DNA of 26,675 bases from an uncultured Acidobacteriota bacterium (GTDB lineage Bacteria > Acidobacteriota > Thermoanaerobaculia > Gp7-AA8). The stretch spans positions 1 to 26,675 of the forward strand of contig CAMPKJ010000038.1 in assembly GCA_946887105.1 (NCBI GenBank), in the 5' to 3' direction. Shown here one piece after another: positions 1 to 7,761 of the stretch. The number at the start of each line of letters is the position of its first letter. The first letter of the stretch is position 1. The notes below the pieces were generated by a model, which saw only the letters and a program-made list of their open reading frames with translations, had not been told where the DNA came from and made no database searches. A program made the translations under genes and the position numbers.

Positions 1-1
1 C

Positions 2-247
2 GAGCAGCGTGAGGCGTGGATCGGCCGCGTCGTGGCCAAGGCGCGGGAGCGGTGGGGTGAGCTCGATGCGGTGCGCGTCGCGGCGCTCGTCGACGAGGCG
101 CGCACGCATCTTCCGGAAGGATCGTTCCAGGTCGACGGCTGCGTGGTCACGGTCGGGAACGTGTCGTTCGACAACAGCTTCGAGGCGCGGTCGCGGCGGC
201 GCGAGCCGGAGTGGCGGAACGCGCTCGGCGGGATGTACACGCCATGA
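2..247 (+). CDS. ntpE: V-type ATP synthase subunit E, C-terminal part
   Basis: The frame is open from the window edge (codons from base 2) and gives the last 81 residues; the start lies outside. The tail has a VTVGNVSFDNSFEAR stretch followed by a short acidic/basic helix and GGMY. This matches the end of V/A-ATPase subunit E, where a DNTFEAR-type motif precedes the final helix. Subunit E forms the peripheral stalk that holds the A3B3 head against the membrane sector. The stop TGA overlaps the ATG of the A subunit gene (ATGA at 244-247), so the two are translationally coupled. The family call rests on a short fragment plus the operon context. Confidence 0.72.
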   Translation, partial: EQREAWIGRVVAKARERWGELDAVRVAALVDEARTHLPEGSFQVDGCVVTVGNVSFDNSFEARSRRREPEWRNALGGMYTP

Positions 248-1884
248 GCGACGCCGCGGGACGCATCATCGAGATCTCCGGCTGGGTCGTGCGCGCGCGC
301 GCCACGTCGCCGCTGGCGCTGCGGGAAGTCGTACTCGTCGGAAACGAGCGCCTGATCGGCGAAGTGGTCGGGCTCGAGCGCGACGCAGTGACCATCCAGG
401 TCTACGAGGAAACCGAAGGTGTGGCGCCGGGCGATCCGCTGTACGCCACCGGCCAGCCGCTTTCGATCGAGCTCGGTCCCGGCCTCCTCGGCGGCGTCTT
501 CGACGGCGTGCAGCGGCCGTTGCGGAGACTGGCGGACGCGGAGGGAGACTTCGTCGGCCGCGGCACGCGCCTGCCCGCGCTCGATCGCGAAACACTGTGG
601 GACTTCGCGCCCGCGATCCAATCGGGACAGACGGTGTACGAAGGCGACCTCCTCGGCCAGGTGATGGAGACGCCCGCGCTCGCGCATCCGATCCTCGTAC
701 CTCCGGGAATCAACGGGACCGTGCAATGGATCGCCGCGGCAGGACCGCGCCGCGTGGCCGATCGCATCGCGCTGCTCGACAGCGGGCGCGAGCTGACGAT
801 GCTGCAAACGTGGCGCGCGCGCGTGCGCCGTCCGGTGCGCGAGAGTCTCGTGCCCGATGCGCCGCTGATCACGGGACAGCGCGTGCTGGACACGTTCTTC
901 CCGCTCGCGCGCGGCGGAACGGCGGCGATGCCGGGCGGTTTCGGCACCGGAAAAACAGTCACGCAGCATCAGCTCTGCCGCTGGGCGGAGGCGGACGTGA
1001 TCCTCTTCGTCGGCTGCGGCGAGCGCGGGAACGAGATCACGCAACTCGTCGATGAACTGCCGCGGCTCGTCGATCCGCGCACGCAACGGCTGCTCGCGGA
1101 GCGCAGCATCCTGATCGCGAACACGTCCAACATGCCGGTGTCGGCGCGCGAGGCGTCGCTCTTCACCGGGGTCACGATCGGCGAGTACTACCGCGATCTC
1201 GGCTTCGACGTGCTGCTGCTGGCAGACTCGATCTCGCGCTGGGCGGAAGCGCTGCGGGAGATCTCCGGCCGCCTCGGCGAGATGCCGGCCGAAGAAGGCT
1301 ATCCGCCGTATCTCTCCAGCGCGCTGGCATCGTTCTTCGAGCGCGCCGGCCCTGTGGTGACGCTTTCCGGCGGGCGCGGATCGCTGACCCTCATCGCCGC
1401 GATCTCTCCTCCGGCCGGCGATCTCACCGAACCGGTGACGCGGCATGCCGGCCGTTTCGTGCGCACGTTCTGGACGCTCGACCGGCAGCTCGCCGCGGCG
1501 CGCGTCTTTCCGGCGGTCAGCACGCGTGCGTCGTACAGCGAGGTCTCCGCGGGCGTGCGGAATTGGTGGTCGGAGCGCGTGTCACCGCAGTGGGCGGAGA
1601 CGCGCGAAGAGGCGATGAAGTTCCTCGAGGAAGCGTCTCTGATCGAGGAGACCGCGCGACTGGTGGGGATCGATAGCCTGCCGGAGCGCGAGCGCTTCGT
1701 GCTCCGCCTCGCGGATGCGTTCCAGGAAGGCTTCCTGCAGCAGAACGCATACGACGCCGTCGACGCCTGCTGCGCGCCGGCGCGGCAGTTCGAGCTGCTC
1801 GAGGCGTTCATGCGCGTGCGGCGGGAAGGGAAGGACGTCGACTTTTCCGCGCTGCAGCGCATGAAGATGGGAGCGGCGTCATGA
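244..1884 (+). CDS. ntpA: V-type ATP synthase catalytic subunit A
   Basis: Catalytic nucleotide-binding subunit of the V/A-ATPase head; it couples ATP turnover to H+ or Na+ movement. It has 546 residues, slightly shorter than the usual 580-590. The N-terminal beta-barrel carries GEVVGLERDAVTIQVYEET, followed by the A-specific bulge region (about residues 105-205), then the Walker A loop GFGTGKT at residues 232-238. SRWAEALREISGRLGEMPAEEGYPPYL follows in two blocks characteristic of the family. An in-frame ATG lies at 211, but 244 was chosen because it overlaps the E-subunit stop as ATGA and gives the normal N-terminus. The stop overlaps the B subunit start (1881-1884). Confidence 0.97.
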   Translation: MSDAAGRIIEISGWVVRARATSPLALREVVLVGNERLIGEVVGLERDAVTIQVYEETEGVAPGDPLYATGQPLSIELGPGLLGGVFDGVQRPLRRLADAEGDFVGRGTRLPALDRETLWDFAPAIQSGQTVYEGDLLGQVMETPALAHPILVPPGINGTVQWIAAAGPRRVADRIALLDSGRELTMLQTWRARVRRPVRESLVPDAPLITGQRVLDTFFPLARGGTAAMPGGFGTGKTVTQHQLCRWAEADVILFVGCGERGNEITQLVDELPRLVDPRTQRLLAERSILIANTSNMPVSAREASLFTGVTIGEYYRDLGFDVLLLADSISRWAEALREISGRLGEMPAEEGYPPYLSSALASFFERAGPVVTLSGGRGSLTLIAAISPPAGDLTEPVTRHAGRFVRTFWTLDRQLAAARVFPAVSTRASYSEVSAGVRNWWSERVSPQWAETREEAMKFLEEASLIEETARLVGIDSLPERERFVLRLADAFQEGFLQQNAYDAVDACCAPARQFELLEAFMRVRREGKDVDFSALQRMKMGAAS

Positions 1885-3269
1885 CCACCGCCGGCCTGGA
1901 GCGGCGCGGCCTCACGGAGCTGCGTGGATCGCTGGCCTTCATCGAAGGCGTCGAGGGCGTGGCGTTCCACGAGCTCGTCGACCTGGTCGGCTCCGACGGC
2001 GAGACGCGTCCGGCACGCGTGCTGTCGACGACCGAGCGCGGCGCGATCGTGGAGGTCTTCGGCGTCACCGACGGCCTGAAGCTCGAAACCTCGCGCGTGC
2101 GATTCCACGGCCGGCCGATGCGCTTCGGCGTCGGCCCGGAGCTCCTCGGCCGCGTCTTCGACGGTCTGGGACGGCCGCGCGACGCGCTCCCGCCGCCGGT
2201 CTGCGTGGAGCGCCGTCCGATCGGAGGCTCGCCGATCAATCCGACACGCCGCGCGTACCCGCGCGATTTCCTGGAGACCGGCATCTCCGCGATCGACGCG
2301 CTCGACAGCATCGTCCTCGGGCAGAAGATCCCGATCTTCACCGAGTCGGGTCTTGCGCACGACCAGCTGACGATGCAGATCCTCCGGCAGGCGCGGGTGC
2401 CGTCGCTCGGCGACGCCGCGGAGAAGTTCGCGGTGGTCTTCGTGGCCCTCGGCCTGCCGCGCGATACGGCCGCGCGCTATCTCGACGCGCTGCAGACGAG
2501 CGGCTCGCGCGGGCGCGTGATCGCGTTCCTCAATCTCGCCGACCATCCCACCGCCGAACGCCTGATCACGCCGCGGCTTGCGTTGACGGCGGCGGAGTAC
2601 CTGGCCTTCGACGCCGGCTATCACGTGCTGGTCGTGCTGCACGACATCACGAACTACGGCGAGGCGCTGCGCGAGATCTCCGCCGCGCGCGGCGAAGTGC
2701 CGAGCCGCAAGGGTTATCCGGGATATCTCTACAGCGATCTCGCTTCGCTGTTCGAGCGCGCCGGACGCATCACCGGCCGTCCCGGATCGATCACGCAGAT
2801 CCCGATCGTCACGCTGCCGTCGGGCGATCTCAGCCATCCGATTCCGGACCTCACCGGATATGTGACCGAGGGACAGATCGTGCTCGATCGCGACATCGCG
2901 CGCCGCGGCATCTATCCGCCGATCGCGGTGCTGTCGTCGCTGTCACGGCTCATGTCCGACGGCATCGGCGAGGGACGCACGCGCGACGATCACCCCGACG
3001 TTGCGAAGCAGCTCTACGCCGCCATGGCGCGTGTCGAACGCGCGCGCGGGCTGGCGTCGATCATCGGCGTCGACGAGCTGACGGAGAACGAGCGGACGTA
3101 TCTCCGCTTCGGCGAGCGATTCGAGCGCGAGCTGGTCGGGCAGCGCGGCGACGAGGCGCGTACGATCGCGCAGACGCTCGACCGCGCCTGGAGCGTGCTA
3201 CGCGAGCTGCCGCGGGCGGACCTGACGCGCGTGCGCGACGCGGTGCTGGAGAAGTACTTCACGCCATGA
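1881..3269 (+). CDS. ntpB: V-type ATP synthase regulatory subunit B
   Basis: Non-catalytic head subunit alternating with A in the A3B3 ring. It has 462 residues, normal length. As expected for B subunits there is no intact Walker A: the equivalent position reads GQKIPIFTESGLAHDQL. Family blocks include GPELLGRVFDGLGRP, INPTRRAYPRDFLETGISAID, and SLFERAGRI near residue 290. The start ATG overlaps the A stop, and its stop overlaps the D start (ATGA at 3266-3269), so A, B and D are made in tight coupling. Confidence 0.97.
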   Translation: MTTAGLERRGLTELRGSLAFIEGVEGVAFHELVDLVGSDGETRPARVLSTTERGAIVEVFGVTDGLKLETSRVRFHGRPMRFGVGPELLGRVFDGLGRPRDALPPPVCVERRPIGGSPINPTRRAYPRDFLETGISAIDALDSIVLGQKIPIFTESGLAHDQLTMQILRQARVPSLGDAAEKFAVVFVALGLPRDTAARYLDALQTSGSRGRVIAFLNLADHPTAERLITPRLALTAAEYLAFDAGYHVLVVLHDITNYGEALREISAARGEVPSRKGYPGYLYSDLASLFERAGRITGRPGSITQIPIVTLPSGDLSHPIPDLTGYVTEGQIVLDRDIARRGIYPPIAVLSSLSRLMSDGIGEGRTRDDHPDVAKQLYAAMARVERARGLASIIGVDELTENERTYLRFGERFERELVGQRGDEARTIAQTLDRAWSVLRELPRADLTRVRDAVLEKYFTP

Positions 3270-3883
3270 TCGGAGCGGCCACGCGTTCGCGTCTGTTCGA
3301 GCTGCGCCGCGACCGTGCCGCGGCACAGCGCAGTGCGGAGTTGCTCGATCGGAAACGCGAGGTGCTCTTGCGGGAGATCGCGCGCCGCGACCGAGTGCGC
3401 GATGAGTTGCGCAACGTCGTGACGATGCACTACGCCGAGGCGTACCAGCGCTTGCGCATCGCACGCGTGGAGCTGGGCCTGCGCGGCGTCGAGGCGGCCG
3501 GGCTCGCACAACCGGCGCGGCACGCCATCGAATCTCGCGAGACGTCGGTCATGGGCGTGCGCATCCCGCAGCTCTCCGCAGCCGTCGGTCCGTATCGCGC
3601 GTTCTACGGCGCGGCGGCGACGGCGGAATCGCTCGATGAATGCGGCGCCGCGTTCACGGCGCTGCTCCCGCACATCGTCGCGCTGGCGCAGGAGGAGTTG
3701 GCGGTGGTGCGGCTGTCGCTGGCGATGAAGAAGACCACCAAGCTCCTCAACGCGCTGCAGAAGGTGGTCCTGCCAAGGATCGAGAGCGACATCCGCGCGA
3801 TCGTCGACGGCATCGAGGAGGATGAACGGGACGAAGCCGTCCGGCGGCGCGTCGCACGTACGCCCGATCACACGACGGTGTGA
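3266..3883 (+). CDS. ntpD: V-type ATP synthase subunit D (central rotor stalk)
   Basis: Central shaft subunit that turns inside the A3B3 head. It has 205 residues, the usual size. The N-terminus has the family pattern of a long basic helix (LFELRRDRAAAQRSAELLDRKREVLL), and the C-terminal helix contains KKTTKLLNALQKVVLPRIE, a near-diagnostic D-subunit block. The middle is predicted to fold as a helical hairpin. It is the last gene of the ATPase operon in this strand run. Its stop codon lies inside the regulatory palindrome of the next gene (3868-3883), which implies separate control of what follows. Confidence 0.95.
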   Translation: MIGAATRSRLFELRRDRAAAQRSAELLDRKREVLLREIARRDRVRDELRNVVTMHYAEAYQRLRIARVELGLRGVEAAGLAQPARHAIESRETSVMGVRIPQLSAAVGPYRAFYGAAATAESLDECGAAFTALLPHIVALAQEELAVVRLSLAMKKTTKLLNALQKVVLPRIESDIRAIVDGIEEDERDEAVRRRVARTPDHTTV

Positions 3884-3921
3884 CGATCGTCAGCGTTCGC
3901 GGCTCGCCTGAACGCCACATT
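3868..3921 (+). promoter_or_regulatory. Stress-regulon type promoter (site 1): palindrome plus -10
   Basis: TCACAC-GACG-GTGTGA (3868-3883) is a perfect inverted repeat. A -10-like CACATT (3916-3921) starts 33 bases after it, with no TTGACA-like box between. The ATG of the 63-residue membrane protein is 64.5 bases from the palindrome centre. The palindrome overlaps the stop codon of ntpD. The same layout recurs at six other genes in the window. Confidence 0.6.
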
Positions 3922-3939
3922 GAACGTCAGGAGGTTGCC

Positions 3940-4131
3940 ATGCGCAGAAAACTGTTCTGGCTCGGTTGGATCGTTCTCTTCGCGCTGCCGGTCATCTATG
4001 GCATTCAGATCTTCATCACGCGGGACCTTCCAGCGGTCGAGCCGTGGAAGTGGGCGATCCTCTTCGCGGCGGTCGTGCTGATCTACTTCTCGCGCAACAC
4101 GGACGACGTGCTGAAGCATCACGTCATCTGA
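3940..4131 (+). CDS. Small two-helix membrane protein, unknown function
   Basis: 63 residues. A strong Shine-Dalgarno AGGAGG (3929-3934) sits six bases before the ATG at 3940. An in-frame GTG at 3880 is rejected because it lacks such a site and falls in the regulatory palindrome. Two hydrophobic segments are visible (about residues 6-26 and 36-49), joined by a short loop with ITRDLPAVEPWKW, and the end is charged (NTDDVLKHH). I do not recognise the family. It is preceded by the shared stress-type promoter, so it probably belongs to the same response as the USP, OsmC and Hsp20 genes rather than to the ATPase operon. It converges on the histidine kinase gene, with only two bases between the stops. 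Confidence 0.72.
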   Translation: MRRKLFWLGWIVLFALPVIYGIQIFITRDLPAVEPWKWAILFAAVVLIYFSRNTDDVLKHHVI

Positions 4132-4133
4132 CG

Positions 4134-5972
4134 TCAGTTCACGGACAGCGGGAGCTCGATGCGGACGGCGGTTCCGGCGCTCGGCAGACTATCCACGGAC
4201 AGCACGGCGCCGATCGATTGCGCGCGCTCGTGCATCGTGGTCAGGCCGAAGTGCGCGAAAACGCTGGGGCCGTCCGCGGTCCGCGCCAGTCCGACGCCGT
4301 CGTCGGTGACGGTGATGAGCAGCTTGCCGGGGCGTCGCTGCACCTCGACCTTCGCGGACGTGGCCTGTGCGTGTTTGCGAACGTTCGTGAGCGACTCCTG
4401 AATGATGCGCACGAGCTGGAGCTCGATCCTGCCGGTCACGACGAGGTCTCCATCGACGACGAGCTCGGTCGCGATCCCGGTCTGCTCGCGCCAGCGGTCG
4501 ACGTACTCGCGCAGGACGTCCTCGAACGAACGTGACGGCTCGGGCAGCGTGCGCAGATCGACGATGGCCTGCCGCACGTCGGCGTGCGCCTCGCGCGCGG
4601 CGCCGACGAGCTCGTGCAGCTGGTTGATGCCTTCTTCCCTCTCGTCGCGGCGGAGGTACTGGATCGCCGCCTGTGCCTTCGTGTTCACGTAGCCGAGGAC
4701 CTGGGCCACGCCGTCGTGAAGCTCGTGCGCCATGTGCAGGCGCTCGCGCGCCACGGCCAGATCGGCGGCCTGACGGTGCAGATAGGCGTTGTCGATGGCG
4801 ATCGAGGCCTGCGTGGCGAAGCGCTCCAGCGTCTCCTCGTCGCTCTCCGTGAACGGCGCGCCGCTCTCCTTCTCGCTGAGATAGAGATTCCCGGCGAACG
4901 GTCCTTTGCACGTGAGCGGCACCGCCAGCAGCGAGTGCATCGTCGGGTGATTGGGCGGGAAGCCGTGCGACCGCGAATCCTTGCCGATGTCCGTCAGCCG
5001 CAGCCGCTCGCCCTCGCGCAGCACCACGCCGAGAAGTCCGTGGCCGACCGGCGGCGGCCCGATCCGCGCCCGTTCCTCGGCGGAGATGCCGGACGTGATG
5101 AACGCCTGGATGGAACCGTCGTCGTTCACGACGGAGAGCGCGCCGTAGCGCGCGCCGGCCAGATCGCGCGCCCGGCCAACCACCTTGTCGAGCACCGCCT
5201 CGAGCGAGAGCTCCGCGGTGACGTCCAGCCCCGCGGCGTGCAACGCCAGCAGTTCCCGGTTCTGCCGTTCGGCGCGGCTGTGGAGGTCGGCGTTGTCGAT
5301 GGCGATGGAGGCATGCACCGCGAAGCGCTCCAGCGTTTCCTCGTCGCGTTCCGTGAACTCTGCGCCGCTCTCCTTCTCGCTGAGATAGAGGTTGCCGACG
5401 AACGGACCCTTGCAATTGACCGGCACCGCCAGCAGCGAGCGCATCTCGGGATGGTTGGGCGGGAAGCCGTGCGATCGCGGATGGCTGCCGATGTCGGCGA
5501 CGCGCAACCGTTCGCCTTCGCGCAACACCACCCCGAGCAGACCGTGGCCCACCGGAGGCGGTCCGATGCGCGCGCGCACTTCATCGCTGATCCCCGAGGT
5601 GATGAACGCCCGGATCGAGCCGTCGTCGTTGACGACCGACAGAGCGCCGTAGTGCGCGCCGACCAGCGCGCGGGCGCGGTCGATGACCTTCTGCAGCACG
5701 ACGTCCAGCGATAACTCGGCGGTGACGTCGACTCCCGCGCCGTGCAGTGCCAGCAGCTCTTCGTTCTGCCGCTCCAGCCGGCGTTGCATCCGCCCGATCG
5801 CGCGGAGCATGAACAGCGAGATGGTCAGGAGGACGGCGCCGACGACGGCGTCGAGCAGGATCCTGCTCGTCAGCGAGGTCGCGCCGATCGCGTACAGCCG
5901 CACGAGGTCCAGAAGCGCGACCAGGAGCACGGCCGTCGCGAGGACCAGCCAGCGTAGCTTTGTCAGGGTCAA
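4134..5972 (-). CDS. DosS-like sensor histidine kinase with tandem GAF domains
   Basis: 612 residues. Two N-terminal membrane helices (about 8-30 and 39-59) and a coiled linker lead into GAF1 (about 80-230) and GAF2 (about 248-398). Then comes a HisKA_3 domain with HELHDGVAQ (likely phospho-acceptor H419), N530 of the N-box and the DDGVGL ATP-lid motif at 557-562. This is the NarL/DosR-partner class of kinase. The GAFs resemble mycobacterial DosS/DevS GAF-A: each has GFPPNHP followed by a GNLYLSEK block. The His equivalent to the DosS heme ligand is kept in both (H174, H342), so oxygen, NO or redox sensing is plausible but unproven. The start is TTG at 5972 with GGAG five bases before it; no ATG gives the full membrane anchor. 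No response regulator is adjacent. Confidence 0.93.
   Translation of the reverse strand: MTLTKLRWLVLATAVLLVALLDLVRLYAIGATSLTSRILLDAVVGAVLLTISLFMLRAIGRMQRRLERQNEELLALHGAGVDVTAELSLDVVLQKVIDRARALVGAHYGALSVVNDDGSIRAFITSGISDEVRARIGPPPVGHGLLGVVLREGERLRVADIGSHPRSHGFPPNHPEMRSLLAVPVNCKGPFVGNLYLSEKESGAEFTERDEETLERFAVHASIAIDNADLHSRAERQNRELLALHAAGLDVTAELSLEAVLDKVVGRARDLAGARYGALSVVNDDGSIQAFITSGISAEERARIGPPPVGHGLLGVVLREGERLRLTDIGKDSRSHGFPPNHPTMHSLLAVPLTCKGPFAGNLYLSEKESGAPFTESDEETLERFATQASIAIDNAYLHRQAADLAVARERLHMAHELHDGVAQVLGYVNTKAQAAIQYLRRDEREEGINQLHELVGAAREAHADVRQAIVDLRTLPEPSRSFEDVLREYVDRWREQTGIATELVVDGDLVVTGRIELQLVRIIQESLTNVRKHAQATSAKVEVQRRPGKLLITVTDDGVGLARTADGPSVFAHFGLTTMHERAQSIGAVLSVDSLPSAGTAVRIELPLSVN
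4776..5783 (-). repeat. Internal tandem duplication of GAF-domain unit in the kinase gene
   Basis: Two direct copies of 504 bases (168 codons), 5280-5783 and 4776-5279, encode residues 64-231 and 232-399. Long stretches are identical in protein (for example YGALSVVNDDGSI, RARIGPPPVGHGLLGVVL and GNLYLSEKESGA) and very similar in DNA. This indicates a fairly recent in-frame duplication of linker plus GAF, or ongoing gene conversion between the copies. Confidence 0.9.
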
Positions 5973-5992
5973 TCCGGCTCCGATTTCGGGTC

Positions 5993-6021
5993 AAAATACG
6001 ACGAAACCCGCCGGAGGTCGA
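5993..6021 (-). promoter_or_regulatory. Candidate sigma70-type promoter for the histidine kinase
   Basis: On the minus strand TCGACC (6016-6021) and TATTTT (5993-5998) are 17 bases apart. They would start transcription about 14 bases before the TTG start codon, just ahead of the GGAG ribosome site. The -35 matches the consensus at four of six positions. This is a weak call from sequence alone. Confidence 0.35.
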
Positions 6022-6035
6022 GCGCCGTGGATTCC

Positions 6036-6090
6036 TCACGCGCACCTGTGACGGGGCACATACGCACCGCCGCGGCGGCGACCCTACGTT
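6036..6090 (+). promoter_or_regulatory. Stress-regulon type promoter (site 2): palindrome plus -10
   Basis: TCACGC-GCAC-CTGTGA (6036-6051) followed by CG, and TACGTT (6085-6090) beginning 34 bases after it. The palindrome centre is 65.5 bases before the ATG of the DUF6064 gene. It sits in the 136-bp divergent region shared with the kinase gene. The reverse reading has no properly spaced -10. Confidence 0.55.
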
Positions 6091-6108
6091 GGGAGCATGG
6101 AGTGACGG

Positions 6109-6771
6109 ATGCACCCACCGTTCAGCGCGGAGCAGTTCTTCGACGTCTTTCGCCGCTACAACGAGACGGTCTGGCCGGCACAGATCGCGTTGAACGCCGT
6201 CGGCCTGATCGCGGCCGCAGCGGCCTGGCGAGCGAACGCAAGACGCTCGTGGAGGCCGGCGCGGGTGGCGATCGCGCTTCTCGCGGCGCTGTGGCTCTGG
6301 ACCGGGATCGTCTATTTCAAGATGTTCTTCGTCACGGTCACCCGCGCGGGCGAGGTCTTCGGAAGCCTCTTCCTCGCGCAGGCGGTTCTGCTGCTGCTCG
6401 CCGCGTGGCAGAACGAGCCGCTCGAACGCACCTCGCGCACGAGTATTGCCGCCGGCGCGTCGATCCTCGTCTACGCGCTGCTGCTGTATCCCGTCGCGGG
6501 GATGGCCGCGGGGCAGCAGTATCCCGCCATCCCCACTTTCGGCGCGCCATGCCCGCTCACCATCTTTACGTTCGGCGTCTTCTGCCTGTTGCCGGGCGCC
6601 GTCTCGCGCGTCCTGACCGCGATTCCGGTGCTCTGGGTCCTGATCAGTTCATACGCGGCCGTCGGCTTCCACGTGGTCGAAGACCTCGGCCTGCCGATCG
6701 CCGCCATCGCCGCGATCGCGGTCATGGATCGGGAAGCGCACCATCCGCGCGTGGCCGGCGTCGCCGTCTGA
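6109..6771 (+). CDS. DUF6064 family integral membrane protein
   Basis: 220 residues and strongly hydrophobic, with about six predicted membrane segments. The N-terminus (FSAEQFFDVFRRYNETVWPAQ) and the following ALLAALWLWTGIVYFKMFF segment match the DUF6064 family pattern, in which an FF..YN.AVWPAQ block precedes a conserved WLW.G..Y helix. The biochemical role of the family is unknown. GGAG lies six bases before the ATG at 6109. The gene has the shared stress-type promoter, which places it in the same expression group as OsmC, Hsp20 and the USPs. Family membership is from memory of the motif, not a search. Confidence 0.8.
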   Translation: MHPPFSAEQFFDVFRRYNETVWPAQIALNAVGLIAAAAAWRANARRSWRPARVAIALLAALWLWTGIVYFKMFFVTVTRAGEVFGSLFLAQAVLLLLAAWQNEPLERTSRTSIAAGASILVYALLLYPVAGMAAGQQYPAIPTFGAPCPLTIFTFGVFCLLPGAVSRVLTAIPVLWVLISSYAAVGFHVVEDLGLPIAAIAAIAVMDREAHHPRVAGVAV

Positions 6772-6783
6772 CCACGCGTTCGC

Positions 6784-6957
6784 GGCGCGGTGGAACATCA
6801 TCCAGCTGAACGCCACCCCCGTGGCGCCGACGGCCAGCAGCAGGAGGTAGTCGCGCTCGAGGCAACTCTCGCCGAGGAAAACCGCGCCCGCAGCGAACGG
6901 CAGTTCGCCGAGCGCCATGGCGATCACGACGTGCGGAAGCGGCAGCCCGCAGCGAGA
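6784..6957 (-). pseudogene. Possible remnant of a small two-helix membrane protein
   Basis: The minus-strand frame reads LPHVVIAMALGELPFAAGAVFL, then a RDYLLLLAVGA segment. The pattern of a small residue-rich helix with an acidic residue, followed by a second helix, resembles the C-terminal half of membrane proteins in the ATPase c-subunit-like group. Upstream the frame is closed by TAG (6965-6967), and the downstream part runs antisense into the DUF6064 gene, so no complete gene exists. It could be a chance hydrophobic frame. The rest of 6772-7062 shows nothing else codable. Confidence 0.28.
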
Positions 6958-7062
6958 CGTTTCCTATGCTGCCACGCGATCGGGTCGGTGGGTTGCGGGT
7001 TCAGTTCGCGGTGCCTCCGAAGTCACGGTGCGCCGGGATGACGCGCGTCGCCGCGCGCGCCG

Positions 7063-7116
7063 TTACACGACAGTGTGACGCCCGACAGTACGCGCGCGCC
7101 AACGCGGGCCGAAATT
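7063..7116 (+). promoter_or_regulatory. Stress-regulon type promoter (site 3): palindrome plus -10
   Basis: TTACAC-GACA-GTGTGA (7063-7078) followed by CG, and GAAATT (7111-7116) beginning 33 bases after it. The palindrome centre is 64.5 bases before the lipoprotein ATG, identical to the spacing at sites 1 and 5. Confidence 0.58.
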
Positions 7117-7134
7117 GCAGTCGGGAGTGTCGTC

Positions 7135-7638
7135 ATGCGCAAGACATTCATCGTTGCGATCGCATTCGTGCTGATCTCGTGCGGCTCGTCGAAGCCGGGA
7201 CCGGTTCAGGTCATTGGCGTGCCGGAGGACCTCGTGCCGATCACCGGCGACTGGACCGGCACGTACGACAGCGCCTCCACGGGCCGGAGCGGCAGCATCA
7301 CGTTTCACCTCACCGAAGACCCCAGAGGCGCGCACGGAGACGTGCTGATGGTTCCGAAGCACGAGTTCGTCCGCGGCAACGAGGCACCGCGTCCGCATCG
7401 CGACTCGCTTCCGGGACCGAACGTGCTGGCCATCGAATTCGTACGCATCGCCGCCGGAGAGATCAGCGGCAAGATCGCCCCCTATCCCGATCCGGAAAGC
7501 GACGGCGGCACGCTCGAAACGCACTTCGCCGGGCACCTCGACGGCGAATGGAGCGAAGGTACGTTCGTGACCTACTCCGACCACGGCGTCTCACCGCGAC
7601 GGGGAACGTGGCGGGTGCACCGGAAATCGGGGAGCTGA
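7135..7638 (+). CDS. Predicted lipoprotein, unknown function
   Basis: 167 residues. The N-terminus MRKTFIVAIAFVLISCGSS is a lipoprotein signal with lipobox LISC, so the mature protein should be lipid-anchored at Cys16. GGGAG (7123-7127) lies seven bases before the ATG at 7135. An in-frame upstream ATG at 7075 overlaps the palindrome and would destroy the signal, so it is rejected. The mature part contains GDWTGTYDS followed by SGSITFHLTED, and later DGGTLETHFAGHLDGEWSEG. This looks like a beta-rich domain of the kind that begins with a GxWxGxY motif in many secreted lipoproteins. I cannot name the family. The promoter matches the stress-type design. Confidence 0.78.
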   Translation: MRKTFIVAIAFVLISCGSSKPGPVQVIGVPEDLVPITGDWTGTYDSASTGRSGSITFHLTEDPRGAHGDVLMVPKHEFVRGNEAPRPHRDSLPGPNVLAIEFVRIAAGEISGKIAPYPDPESDGGTLETHFAGHLDGEWSEGTFVTYSDHGVSPRRGTWRVHRKSGS

Positions 7639-7677
7639 GAGTGCAGGCGGCTGCGCCGCCAGCGATCGAAGGCAGGC

Positions 7678-7761
7678 GCGCAGGCGGTACACGAGCAGAA
7701 ACGGGAAGTGGCGCAACGGCACGCGGCGAACGTTCGTCTTCGGCGTTTGGCCATACAGGCG
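7678..7761 (-). pseudogene. C-terminal stub of a RelE/ParE-family toxin
   Basis: Directly after the antitoxin stop, and in the same frame, the minus strand reads NVRRVPLRHFPFLLVYRL. This is the conserved end of RelE/ParE toxins (pattern VRR.LLRRFPY.VFYR). The N-terminal 50-60 residues are missing, no start or ribosome site precedes the stub, and the expected final strand is scrambled before a downstream stop. The toxin of this module therefore appears inactivated by a deletion that joined its tail to the antitoxin end. Confidence 0.6.

Noticed and set aside
1299..2837. Long minus-strand open frame (512 codons) opposite the ATPase A and B genes
   Set aside because: It is antisense to two firmly identified genes, has Arg/His-rich low-complexity composition and no recognisable domain; typical shadow in GC-rich DNA.
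5993..6051. Palindrome site 2 as a divergent control site also for the kinase gene
   Set aside because: Read on the minus strand, the position 33 bases after the palindrome is CGTCGT, not a -10; the nearest TATTTT is five bases off the fixed spacing.
7063..7135. A sigma54 -24/-12 promoter (GG...TTGC) before the lipoprotein gene
   Set aside because: GG and GC are present but one base off the required distance, and the other members of the promoter set have no GG/GC pair at all.
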